This document shows positions 13,938-22,841 of a stretch of DNA of 41,919 bases, in pieces (position 1 is the first letter of the stretch; each line of letters begins with the position of its first letter). This DNA comes from Clostridiales bacterium (lineage in GTDB: Bacteria; Bacillota; Clostridia; Oscillospirales; Oscillospiraceae), in assembly GCA_014799475.1 (NCBI GenBank), contig JAAVHX010000004.1:17897-59815 (forward strand), in the 5' to 3' direction. Below the pieces are notes generated by a model. The model saw only the letters and a list, made by a program, of their open reading frames with translations, was not told the origin of the DNA and did no database searches. A program made the position numbers and the translations under genes.

Positions 13938-14447
13938 ATGATTGAATTCAGGAAAAACGCGGCGCGGGACAAGCTGTATGCCCTTGCGGTGGAAAATGGC
14001 GTTTCGGTTGCGGAGGACGCGGACCGGGACGCGATTATTGCCGCGCTGACCGCGCACAACGAAAAGGAAGCCGCAGAAACGCCCGCAGACGGGGCCACAG
14101 AGGGCACAGGAAGCGCCGCGGGCGACGGCGGGACCGATGACACCACCCACAGCGAAACGCCCGGAGAACGGCCCACAGAGGGCGCGGAGGGCTACGACAC
14201 GTTCGTTTATGTCGGTCCCTCTATCCCACGCGGGCGGCTGAAAGAAAACGCCGTGTTCCGCGGGACACGTTCGGACGTGCTGGAGTATTTGGCGGACGTG
14301 GTGGAGCAGTACCCGCAAATCCCCCGGCTGATCGTGCCGACGAACAAGCTGGCGGCGTTTTCCGTCAAGGTCAAGACCCCCGGCAATATCGCGCACAAGT
14401 ATTATTCCGACATTGCTTCCGCAATTCGGAGGGGAAAGGAAGTGTAA
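13938..14447 (+). CDS. Hypothetical tail-region protein
   Basis: A 169-residue protein; ATG 13938, upstream sequence poor in GGAGG. Three parts are visible: an N-terminal SAP/HeH-like helical segment (DKLYALAVENGVSVAEDADR), an Ala/Glu/Thr/Gly-rich linker (residues about 45-85) and a C-terminal alpha/beta domain of about 75 residues (TFVYVGPSIPRGRLKENAVF). It directly precedes the sheath gene. A structural or assembly role is likely but unproven. Confidence 0.6.
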   Translation: MIEFRKNAARDKLYALAVENGVSVAEDADRDAIIAALTAHNEKEAAETPADGATEGTGSAAGDGGTDDTTHSETPGERPTEGAEGYDTFVYVGPSIPRGRLKENAVFRGTRSDVLEYLADVVEQYPQIPRLIVPTNKLAAFSVKVKTPGNIAHKYYSDIASAIRRGKEV

Positions 14448-14450
14448 AAA

Positions 14451-15908
14451 GTGGCGAACTATTATCACGGCGTATCGACGCGACAGGTTGACACGTCGGT
14501 TTCGACCCCCGTTGAAGCGGATTCCGGCGTTCCGTTCGTCGTTGGAGCCGCGCCGGTACATACCGTCGGCGGGAAGGTGAACGAACCCGTCATGTGCTAC
14601 ACCTACGCGGAAGCCGTTTCCGCTTTCGGGTATAGCGACGATTGGGAGAAATACCCGCTTTGCGAAATGATCTATTCGCAATTCCAGCTTTACGGCGTCG
14701 CCCCCGTTGTGCTGGTGAACGTGCTTGACCCGGCAAAGCACAAGAAAGCCGTTGCCGAACAGAATTACCCCATCACGGACGGCAAGGTTTATTTGCCGCT
14801 GGAAGCCGTACAGGACAGCGTAACGGTGAAGAACAACGCGGCGGAGGGCGACACGCCCGCAAACTACGTCGCCGGGACCGATTACGACACCCTGTACGAC
14901 GGGGAAAACCTGATCGTCGAAGTGCTGGAGGGCGGAGCAATCCCGGAAAACGCGGGCGAACTGACAATTTCTTTCAGCGCGGTGGACCCGTCCGCCGTGA
15001 CAAAGAAAGAGATCATCGGCGGTTTTGACACCAACACGAAGAAATCTTCCGGGCTTGAACTGCTGGATTCCGTCTTTCCGAAATACGGCATTGTTGCCGA
15101 TTTGGTCCTTGCCCCCGGATGGTCCCATGATTCGGAGGTTGCCGCGATCATGTCGGCAAAGGTCCAGTCTATCAACGGCGTTTTCGAGGGGAAAGCCCTT
15201 TGCGACATTGACACGAACGACGTTCGGCATTACGCCGACGCGCCCGCGTGGAAAAAGGCAAAGAACATCAATTCTAAATATCAGCTTATCTGCTGGCCGC
15301 TCTTCAAGCTTGGGGAGCGGATTTTTCATGCGTCCGTGCAGGCGGCGGGCCGAATGGGGTTGACCGATTCGGACAACGGCGGTTGCCCGGCGGAAAGCCC
15401 CTCCAACAAGCTTTTGCAGATCGACAGCGCGGTTCTTGCCGACGGTACGGTTGTTCTGCTGGACCTCCAGCAAGCGAACTACCTGAACAGCAACGGCATT
15501 ATTACCGCGCTGAACTTCATCGGCGGTTATGTACTTTGGGGCGACGAAACCGCCTGTTTCCCCGCCGATACGGACGTAAAGAATTATTTCATTTGCGTTT
15601 CCCGTATGTTCGGCTGGGTTGCGAATTCCCTTGTTCTGACCTATTGGAGCAAGGTGGACAAGAAAATGACGCGGCGGCTGATCGACAGTATCGTTGATTC
15701 CGTGAATATTTGGCTGAACGGCCTTGTTTCGGAAGAGAAGTTGCTGGGTGGGCGCGTCGAATTCCGGGAGGATGAAAACCCCGTGACTTCCCTTATGGCA
15801 GGAAAGGCGACGTTCCACGTGTTCCTGACCCCGCCCAGCCCCATGAAGGAATGCGAATTTGTGCTTGAATACGACGTGGAGTACGTTTCCGCGGCGCTGA
15901 CGGCGTAA
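14451..15908 (+). CDS. Contractile tail sheath protein
   Basis: A 485-residue protein with a GTG start at 14451 after GGGGAAAGGAAG. The start YYHGVSTRQVDTSVSTPVEA and the VPFVVGAAPVH strand are characteristic of the P2 FI / Mu L sheath family, as are the Rossmann-like middle and the C-terminal SLMAGKATFHVFLTPPSPMK domain. The sheath surrounds the tail tube and contracts to drive it through the host envelope. It is followed by the tube gene as in P2 and Mu. This shows the phage was a myovirus-type particle. Confidence 0.92.
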   Translation: MANYYHGVSTRQVDTSVSTPVEADSGVPFVVGAAPVHTVGGKVNEPVMCYTYAEAVSAFGYSDDWEKYPLCEMIYSQFQLYGVAPVVLVNVLDPAKHKKAVAEQNYPITDGKVYLPLEAVQDSVTVKNNAAEGDTPANYVAGTDYDTLYDGENLIVEVLEGGAIPENAGELTISFSAVDPSAVTKKEIIGGFDTNTKKSSGLELLDSVFPKYGIVADLVLAPGWSHDSEVAAIMSAKVQSINGVFEGKALCDIDTNDVRHYADAPAWKKAKNINSKYQLICWPLFKLGERIFHASVQAAGRMGLTDSDNGGCPAESPSNKLLQIDSAVLADGTVVLLDLQQANYLNSNGIITALNFIGGYVLWGDETACFPADTDVKNYFICVSRMFGWVANSLVLTYWSKVDKKMTRRLIDSIVDSVNIWLNGLVSEEKLLGGRVEFREDENPVTSLMAGKATFHVFLTPPSPMKECEFVLEYDVEYVSAALTA

Positions 15909-15921
15909 GGAGGGATAGACC

Positions 15922-16437
15922 GTGAAAGTTGATAACGGCGTGACTAACTTTGCCGTGTATGAGGACGCGACGGAGTTTTACGGCATGGCGGAAGTGACTT
16001 TGCCGGAAATCTCTTCCATTACGGAAGAGGTAAAAGGCGCGGGCATTTCCGGCACGTTCAACGGCGCGTTTGTGGGCCATATCGAAGCTATGACCCTGAC
16101 GCTGAATTTCCGTTCGGTGACGGCGGACGCGATCAGGCTGGCGGAGCCGCGGAATCACCAGATCGACCTCCGCGCTTCCCAGCAGGCGTGGGACAACGCT
16201 TCCGGGCGCTTCAAGCAAACGGCGGTCAAACACATTCTGATGGTGACACCGACGAAGCTTGCCCCCGGCAAGCTTGCCCCCGCGTCCCCCGCGGAAGCGT
16301 CCGGCGAATACGCGGTGACGTATTTTGCCACCTACATCGACGGCGTGAAGAAGCTTGAAATCGACATTCTGAATTTCATTTACTTTGTGAACGGCGTTGA
16401 CTATCTGGCAGACGTGAGAAAGGCGCTGGGCAAGTAA
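15922..16437 (+). CDS. Tail tube protein (P2 FII type)
   Basis: A 171-residue protein with a GTG start at 15922 and AAGGAGGG upstream. Its size, its place directly after the sheath gene and the pattern YEDATEFYGMAEVTLPEISS, GISGTFNGAFVGHIEAMTLT match the P2 FII major tail tube family. A strong hairpin terminator follows at once, as often seen after highly expressed tube genes. Confidence 0.9.
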   Translation: MKVDNGVTNFAVYEDATEFYGMAEVTLPEISSITEEVKGAGISGTFNGAFVGHIEAMTLTLNFRSVTADAIRLAEPRNHQIDLRASQQAWDNASGRFKQTAVKHILMVTPTKLAPGKLAPASPAEASGEYAVTYFATYIDGVKKLEIDILNFIYFVNGVDYLADVRKALGK

Positions 16438-16445
16438 CAACACAA

Positions 16446-16475
16446 CCCCGGCGGGGCGACCCGCCGGGGCCTTTT
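16446..16475 (+). terminator. Terminator after the tail tube gene
   Basis: Perfect 10-bp stem CCCCGGCGGG (16446-16455) with CCCGCCGGGG (16460-16469), GCGA loop, then CCTTTT. It may reduce transcription of the assembly chaperone and tape measure relative to sheath and tube. Confidence 0.8.
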
Positions 16476-16525
16476 ATGCCCGCTTATCTGTATATCAAAT
16501 TTTCAATAATCGGAGGAATTGAACC

Positions 16526-16945
16526 ATGAGCGACAAGAAGAACATTGCCGAAATCGGCGCAGGAAGCGCCACAGACGCGGCGGAAGCCCTGACCCATGAA
16601 AAGACACAGGCGGCGGCGGAAACCGCCACAGAGGGCGCGGAGAGCGCCGACGCTGGCGTTTATACGCACGCGTTCAAGAATCCGTTCGAGTTTGAGGGCC
16701 GGACCTATACGGAACTGACCTTCAATTTCGTGGGGCTGAAAGGGCGCGATATGCTGGCAATCGAAAACGAAATGCAGGCTATGAGCGAATACGCCCTTGC
16801 CCCTGAAATCTCCGCCAGCTTCCAGTGCAAGATGGCGGCGCGCGCCGCCGGTATCGGAAGCGACGTGCTGGAAGCTATGCCCCTGAAAGATTTTAACAAG
16901 ATCACGGGGGCCGCGCGCCGTTTTTTGCTGGATTCGGGCTATTAA
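16526..16945 (+). CDS. Tail assembly chaperone (P2 gpE-like)
   Basis: A 139-residue protein; ATG 16526 with CGGAGG upstream. After an Ala/Glu-rich head, the domain around residues 50-139 (FKNPFEFEGRTYTELTFNFV, GRDMLAIENEMQA) matches the P2 E / Mu gp41-type chaperone that binds the tape measure protein during tail assembly. A slippery heptanucleotide near its end (16921-16927) allows a -1 frameshift into a longer form (see the separate entry). Confidence 0.85.
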   Translation: MSDKKNIAEIGAGSATDAAEALTHEKTQAAAETATEGAESADAGVYTHAFKNPFEFEGRTYTELTFNFVGLKGRDMLAIENEMQAMSEYALAPEISASFQCKMAARAAGIGSDVLEAMPLKDFNKITGAARRFLLDSGY

Positions 16946-17109
16946 AGCAGAACCCGGCGCAATGGTGGCGGCGTGAAGCTTACAAAATGGCGCAAGCGTC
17001 CTTTACCGGCGTTCCGTTTTGGCTGGATATGACCGTTTCGGAATTTGCTTTGTGGATAAAGGACGCGAACGCCGTTGAAGCGGAGAGGAAGAAAACGAAG
17101 GGCGGGTGA
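16526..17109 (+). CDS. Tail assembly chaperone, -1 frameshift extended form (E+E'-like)
   Basis: Ribosomes slipping -1 at T-TTT-TTG (16921-16927, in the zero frame TTT TTG) bypass the stop at 16943-16945. They read about 60 further residues to the TGA at 17107-17109: KQNPAQWWRREAYKMAQASF, then TGVPFWLDMTVSEFALWIKD. This open stretch has no good start of its own, begins before the upstream stop, and ends 5 nt before the tape measure start, exactly the geometry of P2 E/E' and lambda G/GT. The heptamer fits the X-XXY-YYZ rule. Frameshifting itself is inferred, not shown. Confidence 0.8.
16921..16927 (+). promoter_or_regulatory. Slippery site for programmed -1 frameshift
   Basis: TTTTTTG read in frame as T TTT TTG. 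Both tRNAs can re-pair after slipping one base back. It lies 16 nt before the zero-frame stop codon. Confidence 0.75.
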
Positions 17110-17113
17110 CAGA

Positions 17114-20100
17114 GTGGCAACAAGCAGAAAAGAATATGAATTGTTGTTCAAACTGCAAGCGTCTTTGGGTGGGAACTTCAATGCGGCGTTCAAAAACGCG
17201 ATCAGCACGACGACAAAGCTTCAAAACACAATGCAGAAGCTAAATTCCACCACCGGAAAGATCGACGCATTCAAAAAGCAGGAAACCGCCCTTGAATCGA
17301 ACCGGCAGAAGCTGGCGAAGCTGACCGCGGAGCATGACCGGTTACAGCAGGAAATGAGCCAGACGGAACAGCCGTCGGAGAAATTGCGGGCCGCTATGGA
17401 GCGGAACGAACGGCAGATTGCCGAAACGACCGCAAAAATCGAACAGCAGGAAGGCCGGTTGCGGACGCTGGGCGACGAACTTTCCGACGCGGGCGTTGAT
17501 ACGTCGCGTCTGGCGGACGAAAACGAGCGGCTGGCGAAAAGCTATGAACGGCTGAAAAGCGGTCAAGAGGAATTGGCACGGCTGAACAACGCGATTCAGC
17601 AGAATAACGAAGCGATTTCACAGACAAAAGCCCAGCTTGGCGGGGTATTGGGTACGGCGGCGGCGCTGGGTGCGGCGCTATACGCCGGGCCGGTCAAGAA
17701 AGCCGCGGAGTTTGAAGCGCAAATGTCAACCGTTCAGTCTATTTCCGGGGCGACCGGGGATGATTTGGCGAAACTGTCCGCCCTTGCCAAAGAGATGGGG
17801 GCGACGACGCAGTTTACAGCCGTCGAATCCGGGCAAGCCCTTGAATATATGGCTATGGCGGGCTGGAAAACCCAGCAAATGATCGGCGGATTGCCGGGCA
17901 TTATGAACCTTGCCGCCGCTTCCGGGGAAGATTTGGGGTCCGTGTCCGACATTGTGACGGACGCGCTGACCGCGTTTAGAATGAGCGCGGAGGACGCAGG
18001 CCGGTTCGCCGACGTGCTGGCGCAAGCGTCGAGCAATGCGAATACAAACGTCGGAATGATGGGGGCGACCTTCCAAAAGGTTGCCCCCGTCGCGGGCGCT
18101 TTAGGGTATTCCGTGGAAGATATGTCGCTGGCAATCGGCCTTATGGCGAACGCGTCGATCAAAGCGGACGTTGCGGGAACTTCCCTGAAAACGTCCCTTG
18201 CGAATATGGCAAAGCCGACAAAGCAAATGCAAACCTATATGGACCGCTACGGAATCAGCCTGACCCGTTCCGACGGGTCAATGAAAACATTCCGTGAAGT
18301 GGTGGACAATTTGCGTTCGAGTTTGGGCGGCTTGTCTGAAGCTGAACAGGTGGCGGCGGCGACCGCGATTTTCGGCAAGGAATCGTTCGCAGGAATGCTG
18401 GCCATTGTCAACGCAAGCGACGAAGATTTTCAAAAGCTGTCCGATTCGATCAACAATTCAGCAGGCGCGGCGGAGCGGATGGCGGCAATCAAGCTGGACA
18501 ATTTGGAGGGCGATATAACCCTTATGAAATCCGCGCTTGACGGCCTGCAAATTGCAATCGGCGACGCGCTTTTGCCAACATTCCGAGCGGGAACGCAAGG
18601 AATAACGGACTTTATCACGAAACTAACGCAATTCATCAACGAAAACCCGGAATTGATTCAACAGATCGTGAAGATCACCGCCGGGCTTTTGGCATTCAAG
18701 GCGGCGACGCTGACCGGGAAGCTGGCGTTTTTGGAACTGAAAGGCGGCGTTTTGTCCGTTCAAAAGGGATTTACCCTTTTGAAAACTATGTTCGCCCTTG
18801 CAAGTGTCAATTCGCGGGGGTTTTCCAGCACGCTGAAAGGCGTTGCAAAGAACGTGATCGACTATTTCGGCGGAATCGGGAACGCGGCGGGCGGCGTGGG
18901 CCGTGCGTTTACCAACCTGTTCAGCGGAACGAAGATCGGGAATCTGTTTTCCGGTATCGGCGGAGCCGCGGGCGGTTTGTTCTCTAAAGCGTTTTCCGGT
19001 ATCGGCGGACTGGCAAGCGGGGCCGCGGGCAAGGTGACAAGCATTTTCGCAAGCGCGGGAAGCAAGATTGCCGCCGGCCCTCTTGGAAAAATCGGCGGAG
19101 TGGTTGCAAAGGGGTTCAGCAAGGTAACGGGCCTGATTGCGCCGCTTCAAAAGCTGGGCGGGTCCATTTTGGGGCCGCTTGGAGGAATCGCCGGAAAGAT
19201 TCTGCCCGTCGTCGGCGTGATCGGCCTGATTATTGCCGCGGTTCAGATCTTCCGGGACCATTTGGACGATATACGGAACCTGATTGAACGGGTTTTCGGT
19301 CCGGCGGGCGTTGCTGTCTTTGACAATATCGTGGGCGTGATTACAAATATCGGCGACACGATCAAGGGCATTTTCAGTGACGGCAACCTTGCAAACGCGC
19401 GGGAATTCATCAACGGAATTTTCGGCGAACAGGGCGTTGCCGTGTTCGACACGTTCGTTTCCATCATGCAGACGGTGGGCGGCGTGATTGGGCAGTTTAT
19501 TTCGTTCATTGATACAAGCGTAAAACCGATCATCGAAGAACTGTTTGCGTTCATCGTGACGACGGTTCTTCCGCAAATCGCGCAAGCGTTCGTCGAGTGG
19601 GGACCCACGATCACGGGCGTTATTCAAAGCATTTGGGAAATCTTTCAGACCGTCGCAACCGCCGTCATGGGGATTATTAGCGCGCTTATGCCTACGATTC
19701 AATCGCTGATAGGAACCGGGCTTGAAACAATCCGTTCCGTTGTCGGCGGCGTTCTGACCGCGATTCAGGGACTTTTGAACGTGTTTGCCGGGGTATTTAC
19801 CGGCGATTGGTCCAGAGTTTGGGAAGGTGTAAAGGGTATCTTTTCCGGCGTATGGGAAGCGATCAAGGGCATTGCAAAGGGCGCAATGAACGGAATTATC
19901 GACATTATAAACGGCCTGATCGGAGGGCTGAACAAGCTAAAAATTCCCGATTGGGTCCCCGGCATTGGCGGAAAGGGTATCAATATTCCGCTGATTCCGA
20001 AATTCGCAAAGGGTACGCCCCGGACACCTGATACGTTCATTGCAGGCGAAAAGGGCGCGGAACTTATCACGAACGCCCGGAACCGAACCGTTTTCAAATC

Positions 20101-20413
20101 GGCGGAAACCGGGAACATCTTCACGAACCTTGCAAGCATGGCAAAGACCCTGAACGGGAATGCGGGCTTGCAACAATACCGGCTGGCCTATGCGGGAGCG
20201 GAAGCCCCGAACGTGAACCCGCCGACGCTTGACGCGGCGGACCGGCAAAGATCGGTTGTCATCCACAGTGCGCCCGTTTTCCATGTGGGGAACGAAGCGC
20301 AGGCGCAGGACATTGAAGAACTCTTGCGGAAGCACGATGAAGAACTTTTGCAGGAAATCGACGACCGCGACCGGCAGAGGACAGATGACGAAAGGCGGCG
20401 GGCCTATGACTAA
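17114..20413 (+). CDS. Tail tape measure protein
   Basis: A 1099-residue protein. The GTG at 17114 is favoured by AAGGGCGGG just upstream and by the 4-nt gap from the frameshift product's stop. A coiled coil occupies residues about 35-190 (Lys/Glu/Gln-rich heptads). The TP901-type tape measure core follows at about 205-500 (MSTVQSISGATGDDLAKLSA, MAMAGWKTQQMIGGLPGIMN, DVAGTSLKTSLANMAKPT). Then come glycine-rich hydrophobic segments and Ile/Phe-rich repeats up to about 950, and a C-terminal PRTPDTFIAGEKGAELI motif. It sets tail length and is ejected during DNA entry. Confidence 0.93.
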   Translation: MATSRKEYELLFKLQASLGGNFNAAFKNAISTTTKLQNTMQKLNSTTGKIDAFKKQETALESNRQKLAKLTAEHDRLQQEMSQTEQPSEKLRAAMERNERQIAETTAKIEQQEGRLRTLGDELSDAGVDTSRLADENERLAKSYERLKSGQEELARLNNAIQQNNEAISQTKAQLGGVLGTAAALGAALYAGPVKKAAEFEAQMSTVQSISGATGDDLAKLSALAKEMGATTQFTAVESGQALEYMAMAGWKTQQMIGGLPGIMNLAAASGEDLGSVSDIVTDALTAFRMSAEDAGRFADVLAQASSNANTNVGMMGATFQKVAPVAGALGYSVEDMSLAIGLMANASIKADVAGTSLKTSLANMAKPTKQMQTYMDRYGISLTRSDGSMKTFREVVDNLRSSLGGLSEAEQVAAATAIFGKESFAGMLAIVNASDEDFQKLSDSINNSAGAAERMAAIKLDNLEGDITLMKSALDGLQIAIGDALLPTFRAGTQGITDFITKLTQFINENPELIQQIVKITAGLLAFKAATLTGKLAFLELKGGVLSVQKGFTLLKTMFALASVNSRGFSSTLKGVAKNVIDYFGGIGNAAGGVGRAFTNLFSGTKIGNLFSGIGGAAGGLFSKAFSGIGGLASGAAGKVTSIFASAGSKIAAGPLGKIGGVVAKGFSKVTGLIAPLQKLGGSILGPLGGIAGKILPVVGVIGLIIAAVQIFRDHLDDIRNLIERVFGPAGVAVFDNIVGVITNIGDTIKGIFSDGNLANAREFINGIFGEQGVAVFDTFVSIMQTVGGVIGQFISFIDTSVKPIIEELFAFIVTTVLPQIAQAFVEWGPTITGVIQSIWEIFQTVATAVMGIISALMPTIQSLIGTGLETIRSVVGGVLTAIQGLLNVFAGVFTGDWSRVWEGVKGIFSGVWEAIKGIAKGAMNGIIDIINGLIGGLNKLKIPDWVPGIGGKGINIPLIPKFAKGTPRTPDTFIAGEKGAELITNARNRTVFKSAETGNIFTNLASMAKTLNGNAGLQQYRLAYAGAEAPNVNPPTLDAADRQRSVVIHSAPVFHVGNEAQAQDIEELLRKHDEELLQEIDDRDRQRTDDERRRAYD

Positions 20414-20615
20414 ATATACGACCATTGCCGGGGATATGTGGGACGGTATCGCCTACAAGACGCTGGGCGACGAAGCATACACCGACAAGATCATGAAAGC
20501 GAACCCGGAATTCCGCCGCCTTTTCGTCTTTCCGGCGGGAATCGTGCTGAACATACCTGAACCCGAAATGCGGATTTCCGGCGAATTGCCGCCGTGGAAG
20601 AGGGTGCAGGCATGA
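20406..20615 (+). CDS. Tail protein X (P2 gpX, LysM-like)
   Basis: A 69-residue protein; ATG 20406 overlaps the tape measure stop. The pattern GDMWDGIAYKTLGDEAYTDK followed by N-P-E and FPAGIVLNIPE is the P2 gpX family, a small LysM-like fold of the baseplate hub that binds the D protein. The order tape measure-X-D-V is as in P2-like phages. Confidence 0.9.
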   Translation: MTKYTTIAGDMWDGIAYKTLGDEAYTDKIMKANPEFRRLFVFPAGIVLNIPEPEMRISGELPPWKRVQA

Positions 20616-21649
20616 ACGCACGAAGAACGGAAATCAAGCTGATCTTTGAAGGGGCGGACATTTCCGCGGACATTAACCGGAATCTTATTTCGATGACCTA
20701 CACGGACAACGAAGAGGACAAAGCGGACGACTTGCAATTATCCCTTGACGACCGGGAAGGAATCTGGCTGGGTGACTGGCTGAACAATCCGACAGCCGGG
20801 AAATCCGCGGAGGTTTCGGCGGTCATCATTCAAAAAAATTGGGAATCCACAGGGAAAGACCGGGTGCTGGATTGCGGCACGTTCGAGGTTGACACCGTGG
20901 AGGGAAGCGGCCCGCCGTCGAAAGTGACGATCAAGGCCGCTTCCATCCCATACAAGACCGCCGCCCGGACACAGAAAAATACAAAGGCGTGGGAGAAAAT
21001 CAAACTTTCGGCGATTGCAAATGAAATCGCCGGTAAAAACGGGCTTGTCTGTATGTTTGAATCATCGACAGACCCGTTTTACAACCGGAAAGAGCAAATG
21101 CAGGAATCCGACATAACTTTTTTACAGCGCATTTGCAAAGACGCGGGAATTTCCCTGAAAGTTACCGCGAAAATGATTGTTCTGTTTGACGCGGCGGACT
21201 ATGAGCAAAAAGAAGCTGTAATGACGATCAAGCGCGGCACGTCGAACGTGTCGCGCTATTCGTTTTCGACCAGCCTGCATGACGCGGCTTATAGTAGCTG
21301 TCACGTGTCTTATACGGACCCGAACACACAAACGACGATTGAATACACCTATACACCCCGCGACGCTGACAAAAGCGGACAGGTGCTGGAGGTAAACGAA
21401 AAGGTTTCAAGCCGTGAAGAAGCCCGCTTGCTGGCAATGAAGCGGTTACGGCAGAAAAACAAATCGGAGTATAAAGCGTCGTTCAGCCTGTCCGGGGACA
21501 CGCGGCTGGTTGCTGGGGTAACGGTCGAGGTTTCCGGCTATGGAGCATTCGACGGAAAGTACATCATCGAAACCGCGACGCATTCAATTTCAAAAAGCGG
21601 CGGATATAAGACGGAAGTTACCTTGCGGCGGGTGCTGGAGGGGTACTAA
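20612..21649 (+). CDS. Baseplate hub protein (P2 gpD / late control D type)
   Basis: A 345-residue protein; ATG 20612, ATGA overlap with X. Its start with ADISADINRNLISMTYTDNE, the WLGDWLNNP block and the C-terminal LVAGVTVEVSGYGAFDGKY segment are typical of the gpD/gp27 family that forms the central hub around the spike. It is followed by the spike gene with TAATG overlap. Confidence 0.88.
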   Translation: MNARRTEIKLIFEGADISADINRNLISMTYTDNEEDKADDLQLSLDDREGIWLGDWLNNPTAGKSAEVSAVIIQKNWESTGKDRVLDCGTFEVDTVEGSGPPSKVTIKAASIPYKTAARTQKNTKAWEKIKLSAIANEIAGKNGLVCMFESSTDPFYNRKEQMQESDITFLQRICKDAGISLKVTAKMIVLFDAADYEQKEAVMTIKRGTSNVSRYSFSTSLHDAAYSSCHVSYTDPNTQTTIEYTYTPRDADKSGQVLEVNEKVSSREEARLLAMKRLRQKNKSEYKASFSLSGDTRLVAGVTVEVSGYGAFDGKYIIETATHSISKSGGYKTEVTLRRVLEGY

Positions 21650-22101
21650 TGGACGACCTGAACTTAAACGTATTAAAAAACATCGTGCGGACGGGCTGGG
21701 TTTCCTCTGTCAACGTGGAGGAACGAACCGCCCGCGTGATATTTGAGGACAAGGGGGAAACGATTGTTTCCGGGGATTTGAAGATTGTTGCGAACCAGCC
21801 TGTAATAACCGTCGAGAAATGGGTGGACGGTGACAAGTGGAGTTATGACGCGCAATACTCTTCCGCCGACCGCTCTTTAGAGCTGGACGAAAGCTATGTG
21901 AAAGCGGCCCCTTCCGCCCCGGACGTTATCACGGTTCAGAAAAGCATTGATTATAAATGCCCGTTGCACGGGGTCGATGAAACGAAACATCATAAAACCG
22001 TTGTAAAGGTCTACCCGTGGATTCCATACGTGGGACAATTCGTGCTTTGCATTTACATTCCGCGGGATGACGGCGACGGATTCGTGATAGGGGGGATTTG
22101 A
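21649..22101 (+). CDS. Baseplate spike protein (gpV-like)
   Basis: A 150-residue protein. The N-terminal VRTGWVSSVNVEERTARVIF is an OB-fold typical of gpV/gp45 spikes. The later YKCPLHGVDETKHHKT segment, with Cys and His clusters, may bind the metal ion seen in spike tips. The end VGQFVLCIYIPRDDGDGFVI matches the family. The protein pierces the host envelope when the sheath contracts. Confidence 0.8.
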   Translation: MDDLNLNVLKNIVRTGWVSSVNVEERTARVIFEDKGETIVSGDLKIVANQPVITVEKWVDGDKWSYDAQYSSADRSLELDESYVKAAPSAPDVITVQKSIDYKCPLHGVDETKHHKTVVKVYPWIPYVGQFVLCIYIPRDDGDGFVIGGI

Positions 22102-22502
22102 TGGCGACCATTGGAAGCTGGGGCGGAATCGTCTTTTCGGTTTCGCGGAAATCGGTGAAAACCTTTGACGGCCTGAAATGGGAAGCCGCGGCGAAATATT
22201 CCACCCACGACCGGCATTTGAAAGAACCCCTTTTAGAATTTACGGGAACGGACGTTGAAAGCATGACTTTTTCAATGTTCTTTTCCGTTTTTTTGGGCGT
22301 GAACCCTATTTCGGAGGTTTCAAAACTGCTTCAAGCTATGCGCCGGGGAGAGGTCCACCGGCTTGTTATCGGGCCGAAAGCCTACGGAACAAATAAGTGG
22401 GTTATCACAAAAGTTTCGACCGCCCTTGAACGGTACGACAACCGGGGAAATCTGCTTGTCGCGGCGGTCAATATCACGATGAATTCTTATGCGGCACGAT
22501 AG
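22101..22502 (+). CDS. Tail protein U (P2 gpU type)
   Basis: A 133-residue protein. ATG 22101 is chosen over a TTG one codon earlier because it overlaps the spike stop (TGATG) and GGGGG lies 6-10 nt upstream. The IGSWGGIVFSVSRKSVKTFD start and the EMA-like core (SFRVFLG in relatives, MFFSVFLGVNP here) belong to the P2 gpU family, a tail-terminus/baseplate factor. Confidence 0.85.
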   Translation: MATIGSWGGIVFSVSRKSVKTFDGLKWEAAAKYSTHDRHLKEPLLEFTGTDVESMTFSMFFSVFLGVNPISEVSKLLQAMRRGEVHRLVIGPKAYGTNKWVITKVSTALERYDNRGNLLVAAVNITMNSYAAR

Positions 22503-22517
22503 GGGGTCCGGCGATAT

Positions 22518-22841
22518 ATGGCTTATGTGGTAAAGGCGTTCAGCCTGAAAAAGATAAACCTTGCGCCGGAATCCACGGTTGAAGAGGTTTTGCAGAATGT
22601 CGCAATGATCTTGTCAACGCCGAAATTCTCTGTTCCTCTTGACCGGGGATTTGGGATGGCGCAAAGGTTCATCGACAAACCGATTCAGATGGCACAGCCG
22701 ATTTTGATTTCGGAAGTGCTTGACGCTATCGAGGAATACGAACCGCGGGCGGAGGTCGAAAACGTGTCGTTTGTGATGGGTGAAAGGCCGGGCGCGCTGA
22801 TTCCGATTGTGGAGGTGAACATAATTGACGGAGAACGTTAG
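22518..22841 (+). CDS. Baseplate wedge protein W (gp25-like)
   Basis: A 107-residue protein. The pattern VEEVLQNVAMILSTPKFSVP, LDRGFG and the ISEVLDAIEEYEPRAEVENV end mark the gpW/T4 gp25 lysozyme-fold family, a core wedge component that contacts the sheath. It overlaps the next gene by 17 nt. Confidence 0.88.
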   Translation: MAYVVKAFSLKKINLAPESTVEEVLQNVAMILSTPKFSVPLDRGFGMAQRFIDKPIQMAQPILISEVLDAIEEYEPRAEVENVSFVMGERPGALIPIVEVNIIDGER

